Below, one piece after another: positions 26,417 through 37,155 of a stretch of 64,000 nucleotides of DNA. Each line of letters begins with the position of its first letter. Position 1 is the stretch's first letter. Position numbers and translations under genes: made by a program. This DNA is from Viridibacterium sediminicola (lineage in GTDB: Bacteria > Pseudomonadota > Gammaproteobacteria > Burkholderiales > Rhodocyclaceae): contig NZ_JBDIVE010000004.1 in assembly GCF_039631295.1 (NCBI RefSeq), positions 124,001-188,000 on the forward strand, in the 5' to 3' direction. The notes below the pieces were generated by a model. The model did not search any database. It saw only the letters and a list, made by a program, of their open reading frames with translations, and was not told where the DNA came from.

Positions 26417-26845
26417 ATGAGCATGGGCTGGATTCACTGGGCACTGTTGTCGGCGAGCTTTGCGGCGCTGACCGCCATCTTCGCCAAGCTGGGCTTGCAG
26501 GGCATTGATTCGGACTACGCTACGCTGATCCGCACCTGCGTGATCCTGCTGGTGCTGGCCGCTCTGGTGATGGTGCTCGACAAATGGCGCAATCCCTTCG
26601 ATCTGCCCGCGCGTTCCCTGCTCTATCTGGTGCTCTCGGCGCTGGCTACGGGCGCTTCGTGGCTCTGTTATTTTCGCGCCCTCAAGCTGGGTGAGGCCTC
26701 GCAGGTGGCGCCGATCGACAAGCTCAGCGTGGTGCTGGTGGCGATCTTCGCCGTGCTCTTCCTCGGTGAGCGCCCGGATGCGCGCGGCTGGCTGGGCATC
26801 GCCCTGGTTGCGCTGGGTGTTCTGGTGCTCAGCCTCAAGCGCTGA
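26417..26845 (+). CDS. Single-EamA-domain transporter (small DMT family)
   Basis: A 142-residue membrane protein with one EamA half-unit of five helices rather than the usual two: WALLSASFAALTAIFAKLGLQGIDSDYATLIRT, LATGASWLCYFRALKLGEASQVAPIDKLSVVLVAIFAVLFLGERP, and a final helix. Such half-size members probably work as dimers. The substrate is unknown. A GGAG ribosome site precedes ATG 26417. Confidence 0.83.
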   Translation: MSMGWIHWALLSASFAALTAIFAKLGLQGIDSDYATLIRTCVILLVLAALVMVLDKWRNPFDLPARSLLYLVLSALATGASWLCYFRALKLGEASQVAPIDKLSVVLVAIFAVLFLGERPDARGWLGIALVALGVLVLSLKR

Positions 26846-26853
26846 CGGGTCGT

Positions 26854-27363
26854 TCAGTCGCGCAGCTGCCGCAGCCAGTCGCGGATGCCGGTCTTGATGC
26901 GGCGGGCCAGTCGCCAGGCGGGATGCGCCTTGACGCGCGCATAGACGTATTCACGCAAGCGGATCAGCCCGGCCCACAGGCGTGCGAACCAGGCCAGCTG
27001 CATCAGTGCAGGTCGCGTCAGCGCAAAGATGCGTGCGCCCAAGGCGGTGCCGACGACCTTGGCCGACAGGAACACGCTCATGCCGGAGAACAGGTGCCCC
27101 TTGCCCAGCAGCCACAGACCGGCCAGCTTGAAAGGCAGCAGGCTTACCAGGGGAATCGCGAAGCAAGCCAGTGCCAGCCAGGGCGGCGCACGGCGGATCA
27201 GGGCTTCGATATTGCGGATCAGCGGCAGCTGGCCGATACGCCGCATCAGCTCGCCCAGTGGCTGCCACAGCCAGTCTTCGAGCCAGATCAGCAGTGCTGC
27301 AAGCAGCACGAAGGGAAAGCCCAGTGCGCGCAGCAGGCGCTTTTTGAAACGAGGATCTGTCAC
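26854..27363 (-). CDS. Unrecognised membrane protein with basic C-terminal tail
   Basis: A 169-residue protein, unrecognised. It has an N-terminal hydrophobic segment (FPFVLLAALLIWLEDWLW), a central pair of helices (WLALACFAIPLVSLLPFKLAGLWLLGKGHLFSGMSVFLSAKVVGTALGARIFALTRPALMQL), and a strongly basic tail (RVKAHPAWRLARRIKTGIRDWLRQL). It is probably an inner-membrane protein. It is convergent with the EamA gene and divergent from the DUF4197 gene. Confidence 0.65.
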   Translation of the reverse strand: MTDPRFKKRLLRALGFPFVLLAALLIWLEDWLWQPLGELMRRIGQLPLIRNIEALIRRAPPWLALACFAIPLVSLLPFKLAGLWLLGKGHLFSGMSVFLSAKVVGTALGARIFALTRPALMQLAWFARLWAGLIRLREYVYARVKAHPAWRLARRIKTGIRDWLRQLRD

Positions 27364-27450
27364 AGTGCGTGTCGCACGCGCGAGCGTGCTTGTCTCCAGT
27401 CATTGCGCTCGGTAGTCTTGGTCAGATTCTATCCGCCGAGGACATTTCAA

Positions 27451-28137
27451 GTGAATAAACGCCGTCAGCTGCTGGCCTTATTGGCCGCCTCACCCTGCTT
27501 GGCGCACGCCGGCCTGCTCGATAGTCTCTCCAGCAAGGACGCTGGCACCGCGCTGAAGCAGGCGCTGGAACAGGGCGCCTCTCAGGCGGTGGCGACGCTG
27601 GGCGCGGCCGATGGCTTCTTCGGTAACGAGCGCTTCAGGCTGCCCTTGCCCGATGTGTTGCAGAAAGCGGCGCCGATCTTGCGCACCCTGGGGCAGGGCC
27701 AGGCGCTCGATGACTTGCAGCTGACGATGAACCGCGCAGCCGAGACCGCGGTGTCCGAAGCCAAACCCCTGCTGCTGGCGGCAGTGAAGTCGATGAGCGT
27801 ACAGGACGCCAAGGGCATCCTGTCGGGCGGCGAGGATTCGGTGACGCAGTTCTTCCGTGGCAAAACCCAGGCGGCGCTGACACAGAAATTCCTGCCCGTA
27901 GTCAGCAAGGCCACTTCGCGCCTGCAGCTGGCCGATCAGTACAACAAGCTGGCCGGGCAGGCAGCGACTTTCGGCCTGCTCAAGGCCGAGGATGCACAGC
28001 TCGAGGGCTTCGTCACCCGCAAGGCGCTCGACGCGCTGTACCTGCGCATCGGCGACGAGGAAAAGGCGATCCGCCAGAACCCGGCACAGGCCATCGGCAG
28101 CATGGCCAAGAAGGTGTTCGGCGCGCTGGGGAACTGA
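27451..28137 (+). CDS. DUF4197 family exported protein
   Basis: A 228-residue protein of the DUF4197 family. It has a signal peptide (RRQLLALLAASPCLAHA) with twin arginine-lysine residues near the start, then the family motifs DAGTALKQALEQGASQAVATLG, DGFFGNERFRLPLP and ILSGGEDSVTQFFRGKTQAAL. The function is unknown in the literature I know. The GTG at 27451 places the signal peptide at the N-terminus; the longer open frame upstream is antisense to the neighbouring gene. The 268-bp palindromic element starts 8 bp after its stop. Confidence 0.82.
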   Translation: MNKRRQLLALLAASPCLAHAGLLDSLSSKDAGTALKQALEQGASQAVATLGAADGFFGNERFRLPLPDVLQKAAPILRTLGQGQALDDLQLTMNRAAETAVSEAKPLLLAAVKSMSVQDAKGILSGGEDSVTQFFRGKTQAALTQKFLPVVSKATSRLQLADQYNKLAGQAATFGLLKAEDAQLEGFVTRKALDALYLRIGDEEKAIRQNPAQAIGSMAKKVFGALGN

Positions 28138-28145
28138 GTGCGCCC

Positions 28146-28413
28146 AGGGCGTGTTCACATTCACGCGACGGTTGCGCGGGTACTGAATTCGGCACAGAAC
28201 AAGGCGCAGCGACGCTGTCAGGGTGGTCCCCTGGCAAGGAGCTGCAACGCAGTGCTGTGTCGAATTCAGTGCCCGCCCGGAGGGTTGAAGTGCAGGGCTC
28301 GCCATACTGCGTTGTGCTCCTTGTGCAGGGGGCCACCCTGCACTGTGTCGCACGCCTTGTCTGGCAAGCCCTGCACTTCAACGCAATCCGCCGGGTGAAT
28401 GTGAACACGCCCT
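28146..28413. repeat. 268-bp nested palindromic (cloverleaf-like) repeat element
   Basis: Perfect 19-bp terminal inverted repeats (AGGGCGTGTTCACATTCAC at 28146-28164 and its complement at 28395-28413) enclose two long hairpins. Hairpin 1 has a 15-bp stem (28183-28197 with 28255-28269, one G-T pair). Hairpin 2 has a 21-bp stem with one mismatch (28284-28304 with 28362-28382). The two hairpins are inverted copies of one unit: their loops share ACAAGGCG..GCGAC, a small CAGGG/CCCTG hairpin and CAAGGAG..CAACGCAGT. Their stems differ in sequence yet each is self-complementary. It fills the gap between two convergent genes and reaches the bcr-like stop codon. Confidence 0.85.
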
Positions 28414-29596
28414 AGCCCCGCTTGCCGCGCAGTGCGTAGGCACAGGCGGCAGCGCTGATCAGGAAGCTCGCGGCGGCGCCCCAGGCCAGGCTCAGGGTGC
28501 TGCCCCACAGCAGGGGGGCGATCAGGCCGGCGGCAATCGCCATGATCAGGGTCTGGATGGTGCCCTGACAGCTGGCGGCCAGACCGCGCCGCGCGGGGAA
28601 CATGTCCAGCGCGTGCAGGGTCAGGGTCGGCATTGCCGTGCTCATGCCCAGGGTGTAGAGCATCAGCTGCGGGATGCGTGCCGCCAGTGTGTCAGGCAGC
28701 AGCAGGTTGAGTGCAAGATTGATCAGCATGGCGCTGCCTGCAATGCCATAGGCGAGCTTGACTGTGCCCATGGCGTGGAATTTGCCCGCCAGGCGCGCCG
28801 AGAGTACAGAACCGAGCACCATACCGCTGACCAGGGGCACGAACATCCAGCCGAATTCGGTGGCTTCCAGGTGCAGGTGCTGCATCAGGAACACCGGTGC
28901 CGACATCACATACAGGAAGAAGCCGCCGAACAGGCTGGACATGGCCACCGAGAGCAGCACGAAGCGCGCATTGCCGAAGACTTCCAGATAGGCGTGCAGC
29001 AGGTGCAGCGGGTGCAGCGACTGGCGTTTTTCGACCGGCAGGGTTTCCGGCAGCTTGTGCCAGACCAGCAACATCAGCGCGGCCGACATGATTGCCAGCA
29101 GGACGAAGATCGAGCGCCAGCCCCATTGCGTGGTCAGCATGCCGCCGATGATCGGCGCCACGCCCGGCGCAATCGCGAACACCATCGCCACGTGCGACAT
29201 CAGGCGCTGTGCTGCGGGGCCGTCGAGCAGGTCGCGCACGATGGCGCGGCCGACGATCACCCCCGAACCGGCCGACAGGCCTTGCAGGGCGCGCCCCAGC
29301 CACAACAGCTCGATGCTCTGGGCAAAACAGCACAACAAGGACGCGAGCAGGTAGAGCGACATGCCGACGAGGATCACGCGGCGGCGGCCCAGCGCATCTG
29401 AGATGGCGCCATGCCACAGCATCATGATCGAGAAGGGCAGCATGTAGGCGGTCAGCGACTGCTGCACTTGCAGATTGCTGGCACCCAGCGAGTCCTGGAT
29501 GGCCGGGAAAGCCGGCAGGTAGGTGTCAATCGAAAACGGGCCGATGGCGTTCAGCGAGGCCAGGATCAGCGCGAGTAAAAGGTAGGGAATCTTCAC
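28412..29596 (-). CDS. Bcr/CflA family drug-resistance MFS transporter
   Basis: A 394-residue, 12-helix major facilitator of the DHA1 Bcr/CflA type. Signatures: IDTYLPAFPAIQDSLGAS, the loop GAISDALGRRRVILVGM, ALQGLSAGSGVIVGRAIVRDLLDG and APGVAPIIGGMLTTQWGWRSIFVLLAIM. It probably exports drugs or metabolites with proton antiport. I chose GTG 29596, directly before the first helix, over the upstream TTG. Its stop codon coincides with the end of the palindromic element. Confidence 0.88.
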   Translation of the reverse strand: MKIPYLLLALILASLNAIGPFSIDTYLPAFPAIQDSLGASNLQVQQSLTAYMLPFSIMMLWHGAISDALGRRRVILVGMSLYLLASLLCCFAQSIELLWLGRALQGLSAGSGVIVGRAIVRDLLDGPAAQRLMSHVAMVFAIAPGVAPIIGGMLTTQWGWRSIFVLLAIMSAALMLLVWHKLPETLPVEKRQSLHPLHLLHAYLEVFGNARFVLLSVAMSSLFGGFFLYVMSAPVFLMQHLHLEATEFGWMFVPLVSGMVLGSVLSARLAGKFHAMGTVKLAYGIAGSAMLINLALNLLLPDTLAARIPQLMLYTLGMSTAMPTLTLHALDMFPARRGLAASCQGTIQTLIMAIAAGLIAPLLWGSTLSLAWGAAASFLISAAACAYALRGKRG

Positions 29597-29659
29597 AACA
29601 ATCTCGTTTGCGGCAACGCAGCATCGCCGGGTTCGCAAGCCTATCAGGCTGCGCCGGAC

Positions 29660-30126
29660 TCAGGGGCGCGCGAGTTGAATCTTGTTGAGCAGACGATTGT
29701 TATCGGCGTCCAGCACGCGGACCTGGCGAAGGCCTTTGCGCTGTACGCGCAGCAGTGCGCAGGGTTCGCTGAGGGCCAGCGTGTTGATCGCGCCGGTAGC
29801 GGGTTTGAGTTCGCGCACATAGAGGCTCAGGCTGCCCTGGCTGAAGCGGCTGCGCTGTAGCGTCAGGCTGTAGCCGCCGCCGGGGCGCGCGCCGAGTGTG
29901 GCGATCACCACCAGCTGGCGCGACCAGTCCAGTGGCTGCAGGAACACAGCGTCCGCGGCGGCGGCATCAAACGGGAACAGCGCCTGCCAGTCCGCTGCGC
30001 GCTGCACCAGCTTCACACCCGCATCCTTGCTGTGCCAGGGGCACTGCTGGCTGGTCTGCACCTCAAGTACCGGTGCAGCCAGGCAGGGCAGGCTCAGCAT
30101 GGCGAGCAGGGGCAGCCAGCGCTTTT

Positions 30127-30130
<4 letters not shown>
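29660..30130 (-). CDS. PrcB-like exported protein (putative protease-complex partner)
   Basis: A 156-residue exported protein with a signal peptide (LLAMLSLPCLAAP). The C-terminal part resembles the PrcB_C domain: LVVIATLGARPGGGYSLTL (GGGYSL at residues 84-89) followed by strands LYVRELKP and a final VRVLDADNNRL. In spirochetes PrcB is part of a subtilisin-like protease complex with PrcA and PrtP. Here the gene overlaps the stop of a subtilase lipoprotein by four bases, which fits an accessory or inhibitor role. Function is inference. Confidence 0.6.
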
Positions 30131-32781
<2,651 letters not shown>

Positions 32782-32986
32782 TCCCGGAAGCTCCGACAGT
32801 TCAGCGATTAAAGGGGGCCGGCGTTTTGAGTACTGGCAGGTATGCTGTCATCCTGAACCAAGTCTGGCAAGGCAAGCTCCCCGTTTGGACAAGTTTGACA
32901 AATAAAAACAGCAGGTGAAGCACCAGCGGACCCGGTCGGCCGCCGGCTGCGACCAGCGGCTGCGGTGGCTTGATGAGTCCGCATGT

Positions 32987-34339
32987 TCAAGGTCCGGTTT
33001 TGCCTGAGGGACGCCGCAGCACCCAGGCGCGCAAACGCTCGGCAAACTCTGGCACCTGTTTGCAGAGGTAGAGCAGGAACACGATGTTGATCAGCGCGGT
33101 GATCAGGAACACCTGCGGAATGCTGGCGCCAGCGGCCATCGCGACGCCCGCGAAGAGCGCCGAGACGACCAGGAATGCGGCATTGAGGATGTTGTTGGCG
33201 GCGATGATGCGCGAGCGCTCGGCAGGTTTGGCGCGCGACTGGATCAGCGCATAGAGCGGCACCGTGTACAAGCCGCCGGAGACGCCGATCATCACCAGAT
33301 CGAAGAGGCCGCGCCAGTGGGCAGAGTCGGCGAAGAAGGCTGCGACGCTGACGAATTGCGGCGGCGTGGCCGGACTGACCCACCACACATCGATGCCGAA
33401 CAGGCTCAGGCCGATGGCGCCCAGCGGCACCAGACCCAGCTCGACATGCTTGCCCGACAGGCGCTCGCAGAGGAAGGAGCCGACGGCGATGCCGACGATG
33501 AAGCTCGACAGCAGGGCGGTGACCAGCAGCTCGTTGCCGCCCAGCACGACTTTGACATAGGGCGCGAACTGCGAGAGGAAGATCGCGCCGTAGAACCAGA
33601 ACCAGGAGATGCCCAGCAGGGCGTTGAACACCGTGCGGTCGCCGCGCGCCAGACCGATATTACGCAGGGTCTCGCTGAAGGGATTGAGATTGATCCGCAA
33701 ATTAGGCGCGGCCGCTGGCGCATCAGGAATGGCGCGGCTGATGCCGTAGCCGGCGAGGGCAACCAGCACGCAGCAGGCACCGGCCAGTGCTGCGCCCTGC
33801 GGCTTGATCGCCATCAGCAAGCCGGCCAGCACCGAGCCGAGCAGGATTGCCACGAAGGTGCCGCTCTCCACCCAGGCATTGCCGGCGACCAGCTCATCCT
33901 CATGCAGATGCTGCGGCAGGATGGCGTATTTGAGCGGGCCGAAAAAGGTCGAGTGCAGGCCCATCAGGAACAGCGCGGCAAGCAGCAGCTCGGCATGGGC
34001 GGTGGCAAAGCCGAGGGCGGCCAGCGCGGCAATGAAGATCTCCACCGCCTTGACGATGCGCACCACGCGCGCCTTGTCGTACTTGTCGGCAATCTGCCCG
34101 GCCATCGCTGAGAACAGGAAGAAGGGCAGGATGAACAGCCCCGCCGCCAGCTGCACGACGATGGCCGGATCCAGCCCCAGCACGCTGCCGCTCTGAAAAG
34201 CCAGCAGCAGCACCAGCGCGTTCTTGAAGATATTGTCGTTGAAGGCACCGAGGAACTGGGTGAGGAACAGCGGGCCGAAACGGCGGGCGCTGAGGAGGCT
34301 GGGGCTGGATTGCTGGGCGTTGGGGGTTGAGTTGTTCAT
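32987..34339 (-). CDS. lplT: Lysophospholipid transporter LplT-like MFS protein
   Basis: A 450-residue MFS protein with the LplT hallmark N-terminus FGPLFLTQFLGAFNDNIFKNALVLLLAF and SAMAGQIADKYDKARVVRIVKAVEI. LplT flips lysophospholipids into the inner leaflet for reacylation by Aas. Here aas is upstream in the same orientation, but a DUF559 gene sits between them, and the lplT ATG overlaps the DUF559 stop (34336-34339). Confidence 0.83.
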   Translation of the reverse strand: MNNSTPNAQQSSPSLLSARRFGPLFLTQFLGAFNDNIFKNALVLLLAFQSGSVLGLDPAIVVQLAAGLFILPFFLFSAMAGQIADKYDKARVVRIVKAVEIFIAALAALGFATAHAELLLAALFLMGLHSTFFGPLKYAILPQHLHEDELVAGNAWVESGTFVAILLGSVLAGLLMAIKPQGAALAGACCVLVALAGYGISRAIPDAPAAAPNLRINLNPFSETLRNIGLARGDRTVFNALLGISWFWFYGAIFLSQFAPYVKVVLGGNELLVTALLSSFIVGIAVGSFLCERLSGKHVELGLVPLGAIGLSLFGIDVWWVSPATPPQFVSVAAFFADSAHWRGLFDLVMIGVSGGLYTVPLYALIQSRAKPAERSRIIAANNILNAAFLVVSALFAGVAMAAGASIPQVFLITALINIVFLLYLCKQVPEFAERLRAWVLRRPSGKTGP

Positions 34340-34761
34340 GGTTTTCTCGGGCGCGTTGCAAGGGTGTGTACGTGTGCGAGAGATTTCCCCTCTCCCGGTC
34401 CTGACGGACCACCCTCCCCCTGGGGGGAGGGAACTGCAGACCTCGTTGCGAGGTGGATCTGTTCGAGCACTTGTTGCGTGCGGAGAAAAACGTCGTCATT
34501 CCAGAAGCGCAGCACGGTAAATCCTTGTTGGTTCAACCAGAAGCTGCGTTGTGCATCGTAATTCACTTCATTGAGATGCTGACTGCCATCTAGCTCGACG
34601 ATGAGTTTATGTTCCGGACACAGGAAGTCCGCAATGTAGTGCCCGATGGGTTCTTGCCGTTTGAACTTCAATCCCATGAAACGACCAGCACGCAGGTAAT
34701 ACCAGAGCCGATTCTCGGCTTCTGTTTCTGTCGAACGAAGCTCACGCGCTTTATCGCGCAT
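34336..34761 (-). CDS. DUF559 family (VSR-like) putative endonuclease
   Basis: A DUF559 protein related to very-short-patch repair and restriction-type endonuclease folds: RDKARELRSTETEAENRLWYYLRAGRFMGLKFKRQEPIGHYIADFLCPEHKLIVELDGSQH, then RSFWLNQQGFTVLRFWNDDVF. E, D and QH residues form the presumed PD-(D/E)XK site. ATG 34761 is preferred because the family begins near MRDKARELR; upstream in-frame ATGs at 34830 and 34845 run through a repeat and into aas. It is flanked by two inverted copies of a palindromic repeat and interrupts aas-lplT. The last 20 or so residues are translated repeat sequence. Confidence 0.82.
   Translation of the reverse strand: MRDKARELRSTETEAENRLWYYLRAGRFMGLKFKRQEPIGHYIADFLCPEHKLIVELDGSQHLNEVNYDAQRSFWLNQQGFTVLRFWNDDVFLRTQQVLEQIHLATRSAVPSPQGEGGPSGPGEGKSLAHVHTLATRPRKP
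34386..34437. repeat. Palindromic repeat copy A (lplT side of DUF559 gene)
   Basis: Read on the minus strand it runs GCAGTTCCCTCCCC, then the mirrored AGGGGGAGGG, then a GTCCGTCAGGAC hairpin and CCGGGAGAGG. It matches copy B at 34769-34822 in inverted orientation. It lies within the 3' coding end of the DUF559 gene. Confidence 0.65.
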
Positions 34762-34768
34762 GCTCGTA

Positions 34769-34822
34769 GCAGTTCCCTCTCCTTGAGGAGAGGGTGGCGC
34801 GCCAGCGCCGGGAGAGGTGAGG
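34769..34822. repeat. Palindromic repeat copy B (aas side of DUF559 gene)
   Basis: Begins GCAGTTCCCTCTCC, then the mirrored AGGAGAGGG, a GGCGCGCCAGCGCC hairpin and GGGAGAGG. It is the inverted partner of copy A, and ends 4 bp before the aas stop codon (34827). Confidence 0.65.
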
Positions 34823-34826
34823 CGTT

Positions 34827-36977
34827 TCATACTCCCTCCGTCCACTTTTTCAGCGTCACATAATCCGTCTTCCCCGTCCCCAGCAGTGGCAGCGCTTCCA
34901 CTACGACGATCCTGCGCGGCACGGCCAGCTCAGGCCAGCCGCCTGTCTTGGCGGTGTTCAGCAAAGCCTCACGGTGCAAAGTCTTGTCGGTCGTGAACAG
35001 CACCAGCGCTTCGCCCTTGGCTTCGTCTGCAACCGCGCTGCAGGCATGCGCGAAGCTGGGTGAGGCTTGGGTGGCGAGTTTTTCGACAGCTTCCAGGGAA
35101 ATCATTTCACCTGCAATCTTGGCGAAGCGTTTGACGCGACCGACGATGCGCAGGAAGCCCTCGTCGTCGATCTCCACCACGTCGCCGGTGTTGTACCAGC
35201 CGGCGCCCAATTCCGAGGCGGCCGCTTCGAGCACGCCGGGGCGTTCGGCCTTCAAGTAGCCGGACATCACATTCGGCCCGCGCACATGCAACACGCCGCC
35301 CTGGCTGATGCCGGCGACCGGCAGCAGCTGCGCCTCGATGCCCGGCAGCAGCTGGCCGACGGTGCCGCTGCGGTAGGCCATCGGCGTGTTGACCGACAGC
35401 ACCGGCGCGGTTTCGGTGGCGCCATAGCCTTCGAAGATGCGCACGCCGAATTTCTCGAACCAGCTGGCACGCACGGATTCCGCCAGCTTCTCGGCGCCGG
35501 CGACGACGTAGCGCAGGCGATAGAAGTCGTAGGGATGCGCGTGTTTGGCGTAGTTGCCGAGGAAGGTGCTGGTGCCCAGCAGTACGGTGCAGGCGCGGTC
35601 GTAGGCCAGCTCCGGGATGATGCGGTAATGCAGCGGTGAGGGATACAGGAAGACCTTGGCGCCGCTGAGCAGGGGCAGCAGGCCGCCGGCGTTGAGGCCG
35701 AAGGAGTGGAACAGCGGTAGCGCATTGAGGATCTTGTCCTCGACCGAGAAGTCGATCACCGCGCGGATCTGCGCCACATTGGCAAGCAGCGCGCGGTTCG
35801 ACAGCACGACGCCCTTGGGCTTGCCTTCAGAGCCTGAGGTGAACAGCACGATGGCGGTGTCTTCGGGCGAGGCTTTCTGGGTGGCCAGGCGCGGGAAGGG
35901 CAGCGCCCACAGCATCAGCCACAGCTTGTCGGTGATGCTCATCGCAGCGCGCAGATCTTCAAGGTAGTGAATCTGCACGCCCTGCAGCGCGGCGAGCTTG
36001 TCGCCAAGCTTGGCTTGCGTGATGAAGGCGCGCGAGCTGACGATGTGGCGGATCGTCGCCGCCGTGCAGGCCGCCTGCATGCCCTCGACACCGGCCGTGT
36101 AATTGAGCATCGCCGGCACGCGGCGCAGACCATTGAGGCCGAAGATCAGGGCCAGGGTGGGCGCGAGATTGGGCAGCAGGACGCCGACGCGTTCCTCGGG
36201 CGCGGTGAAGCGCGTGACCAGGCGCGCCAGCGCGAGCGCCATCTTGAGCAGATCGCCGTAGCTGTATTCGACCTGCTTGATGTCCTCGACGACGCGAGAT
36301 TTGCGGCCATGTACGGCGATGCTTGAGAGCAGCGCAGCAAACAGGGTTTGCTGCGGGCGGCTGGCGAAGATCATGTTCTGCATCACGCGGCGCATGGCTT
36401 CGCCGGCACGGCGGCGGCGTTCGCGTGCGGTACCCGTGGCCGGCATCTCGATCCGCGTGGGTGTGCAGACGCTCAGCGAGATCTGCGGCAGCAGGCGGCG
36501 CGGAAAGTGGCCGGACATGCGCGAGAAAAAGCTGCGCGCCGCGCCATCGATGCGGATCGGCAGCACCGTGGCGCCGGTCTTGGCGGCGACGAAGGCGGGG
36601 CCGTCATAGGTCTTCATCAGGCTGCCGGTCTGGGTGATGCGCCCCTCGGGGAAGATCACCACCGGGCGGCCGGCTTCGAGCAGGCGGATGACTTTCTTCA
36701 TCGCCAGCGGGCTGCTGGGGTCGACGGTGAGGTAGTCGCAGAGCAGCAGCACCAGGCGGAAAAACGGGTTGCGCACCACACCGGTGTGCACGATGAACAC
36801 CGGGTTCTGTGGCAGCCACAGGCCCAGCAGCAGGCCATCAAGGAAGGACTCGTGATTGGCAATGATGAGCAGGCGCTCGGCTTGCAGATCCGCATCGCCA
36901 CGCAGCTGCACACGGAACAGCAGACCGGTCAGCTGACGCAGAACGAATTTCAGACTCAGACGCAAAAACTTCGGCAT
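34827..36977 (-). CDS. aas: Bifunctional acyl-ACP--phospholipid O-acyltransferase/ligase Aas-like
   Basis: A 716-residue two-domain enzyme. The N-terminal PlsC-type acyltransferase has the HX4D motif in NHESFLDG (about residues 41-48) and FPEGRITQTGSLMKTYDGPAF. The C-terminal AMP-binding acyl-ACP synthetase has TSGSEGKPKGVVLSNRALLANVAQ near residue 380 and GYGATETAPVLSVNTP, YNTGDVVEIDDEGFLRIVGRVKRFAKIAGEMISLEAVE. It reacylates lysophospholipids delivered by LplT. It is divergent from the pectinesterase gene. Confidence 0.88.
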   Translation of the reverse strand: MPKFLRLSLKFVLRQLTGLLFRVQLRGDADLQAERLLIIANHESFLDGLLLGLWLPQNPVFIVHTGVVRNPFFRLVLLLCDYLTVDPSSPLAMKKVIRLLEAGRPVVIFPEGRITQTGSLMKTYDGPAFVAAKTGATVLPIRIDGAARSFFSRMSGHFPRRLLPQISLSVCTPTRIEMPATGTARERRRRAGEAMRRVMQNMIFASRPQQTLFAALLSSIAVHGRKSRVVEDIKQVEYSYGDLLKMALALARLVTRFTAPEERVGVLLPNLAPTLALIFGLNGLRRVPAMLNYTAGVEGMQAACTAATIRHIVSSRAFITQAKLGDKLAALQGVQIHYLEDLRAAMSITDKLWLMLWALPFPRLATQKASPEDTAIVLFTSGSEGKPKGVVLSNRALLANVAQIRAVIDFSVEDKILNALPLFHSFGLNAGGLLPLLSGAKVFLYPSPLHYRIIPELAYDRACTVLLGTSTFLGNYAKHAHPYDFYRLRYVVAGAEKLAESVRASWFEKFGVRIFEGYGATETAPVLSVNTPMAYRSGTVGQLLPGIEAQLLPVAGISQGGVLHVRGPNVMSGYLKAERPGVLEAAASELGAGWYNTGDVVEIDDEGFLRIVGRVKRFAKIAGEMISLEAVEKLATQASPSFAHACSAVADEAKGEALVLFTTDKTLHREALLNTAKTGGWPELAVPRRIVVVEALPLLGTGKTDYVTLKKWTEGV

Positions 36978-37155
36978 GTTTGGGCTCCGGGTGGAGGAAT
37001 TCTGGATGATCCTGCTTTATGTTTCGCTGCGCAGTAATCTCGCCCGCCTGGGCTTGCGCAAGGTGCTTGCGCCCTCATGGTGGGCGCGTAGAATCGCTCC
37101 CCGTGCCTGTTACCGAAAACATCAGTGGCGCGACATCAAACAAGGAGGAGATTCC

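Noticed and set aside
26923..27450. Long N-terminal extension of the DUF4197 gene
   Set aside because: It is antisense to the neighbouring membrane-protein gene and would bury the signal peptide; GTG 27451 fits the family.
28138..28398. Short open frames inside the palindromic element
   Set aside because: Both strands are open only because of the inverted structure; no ribosome site or family similarity.
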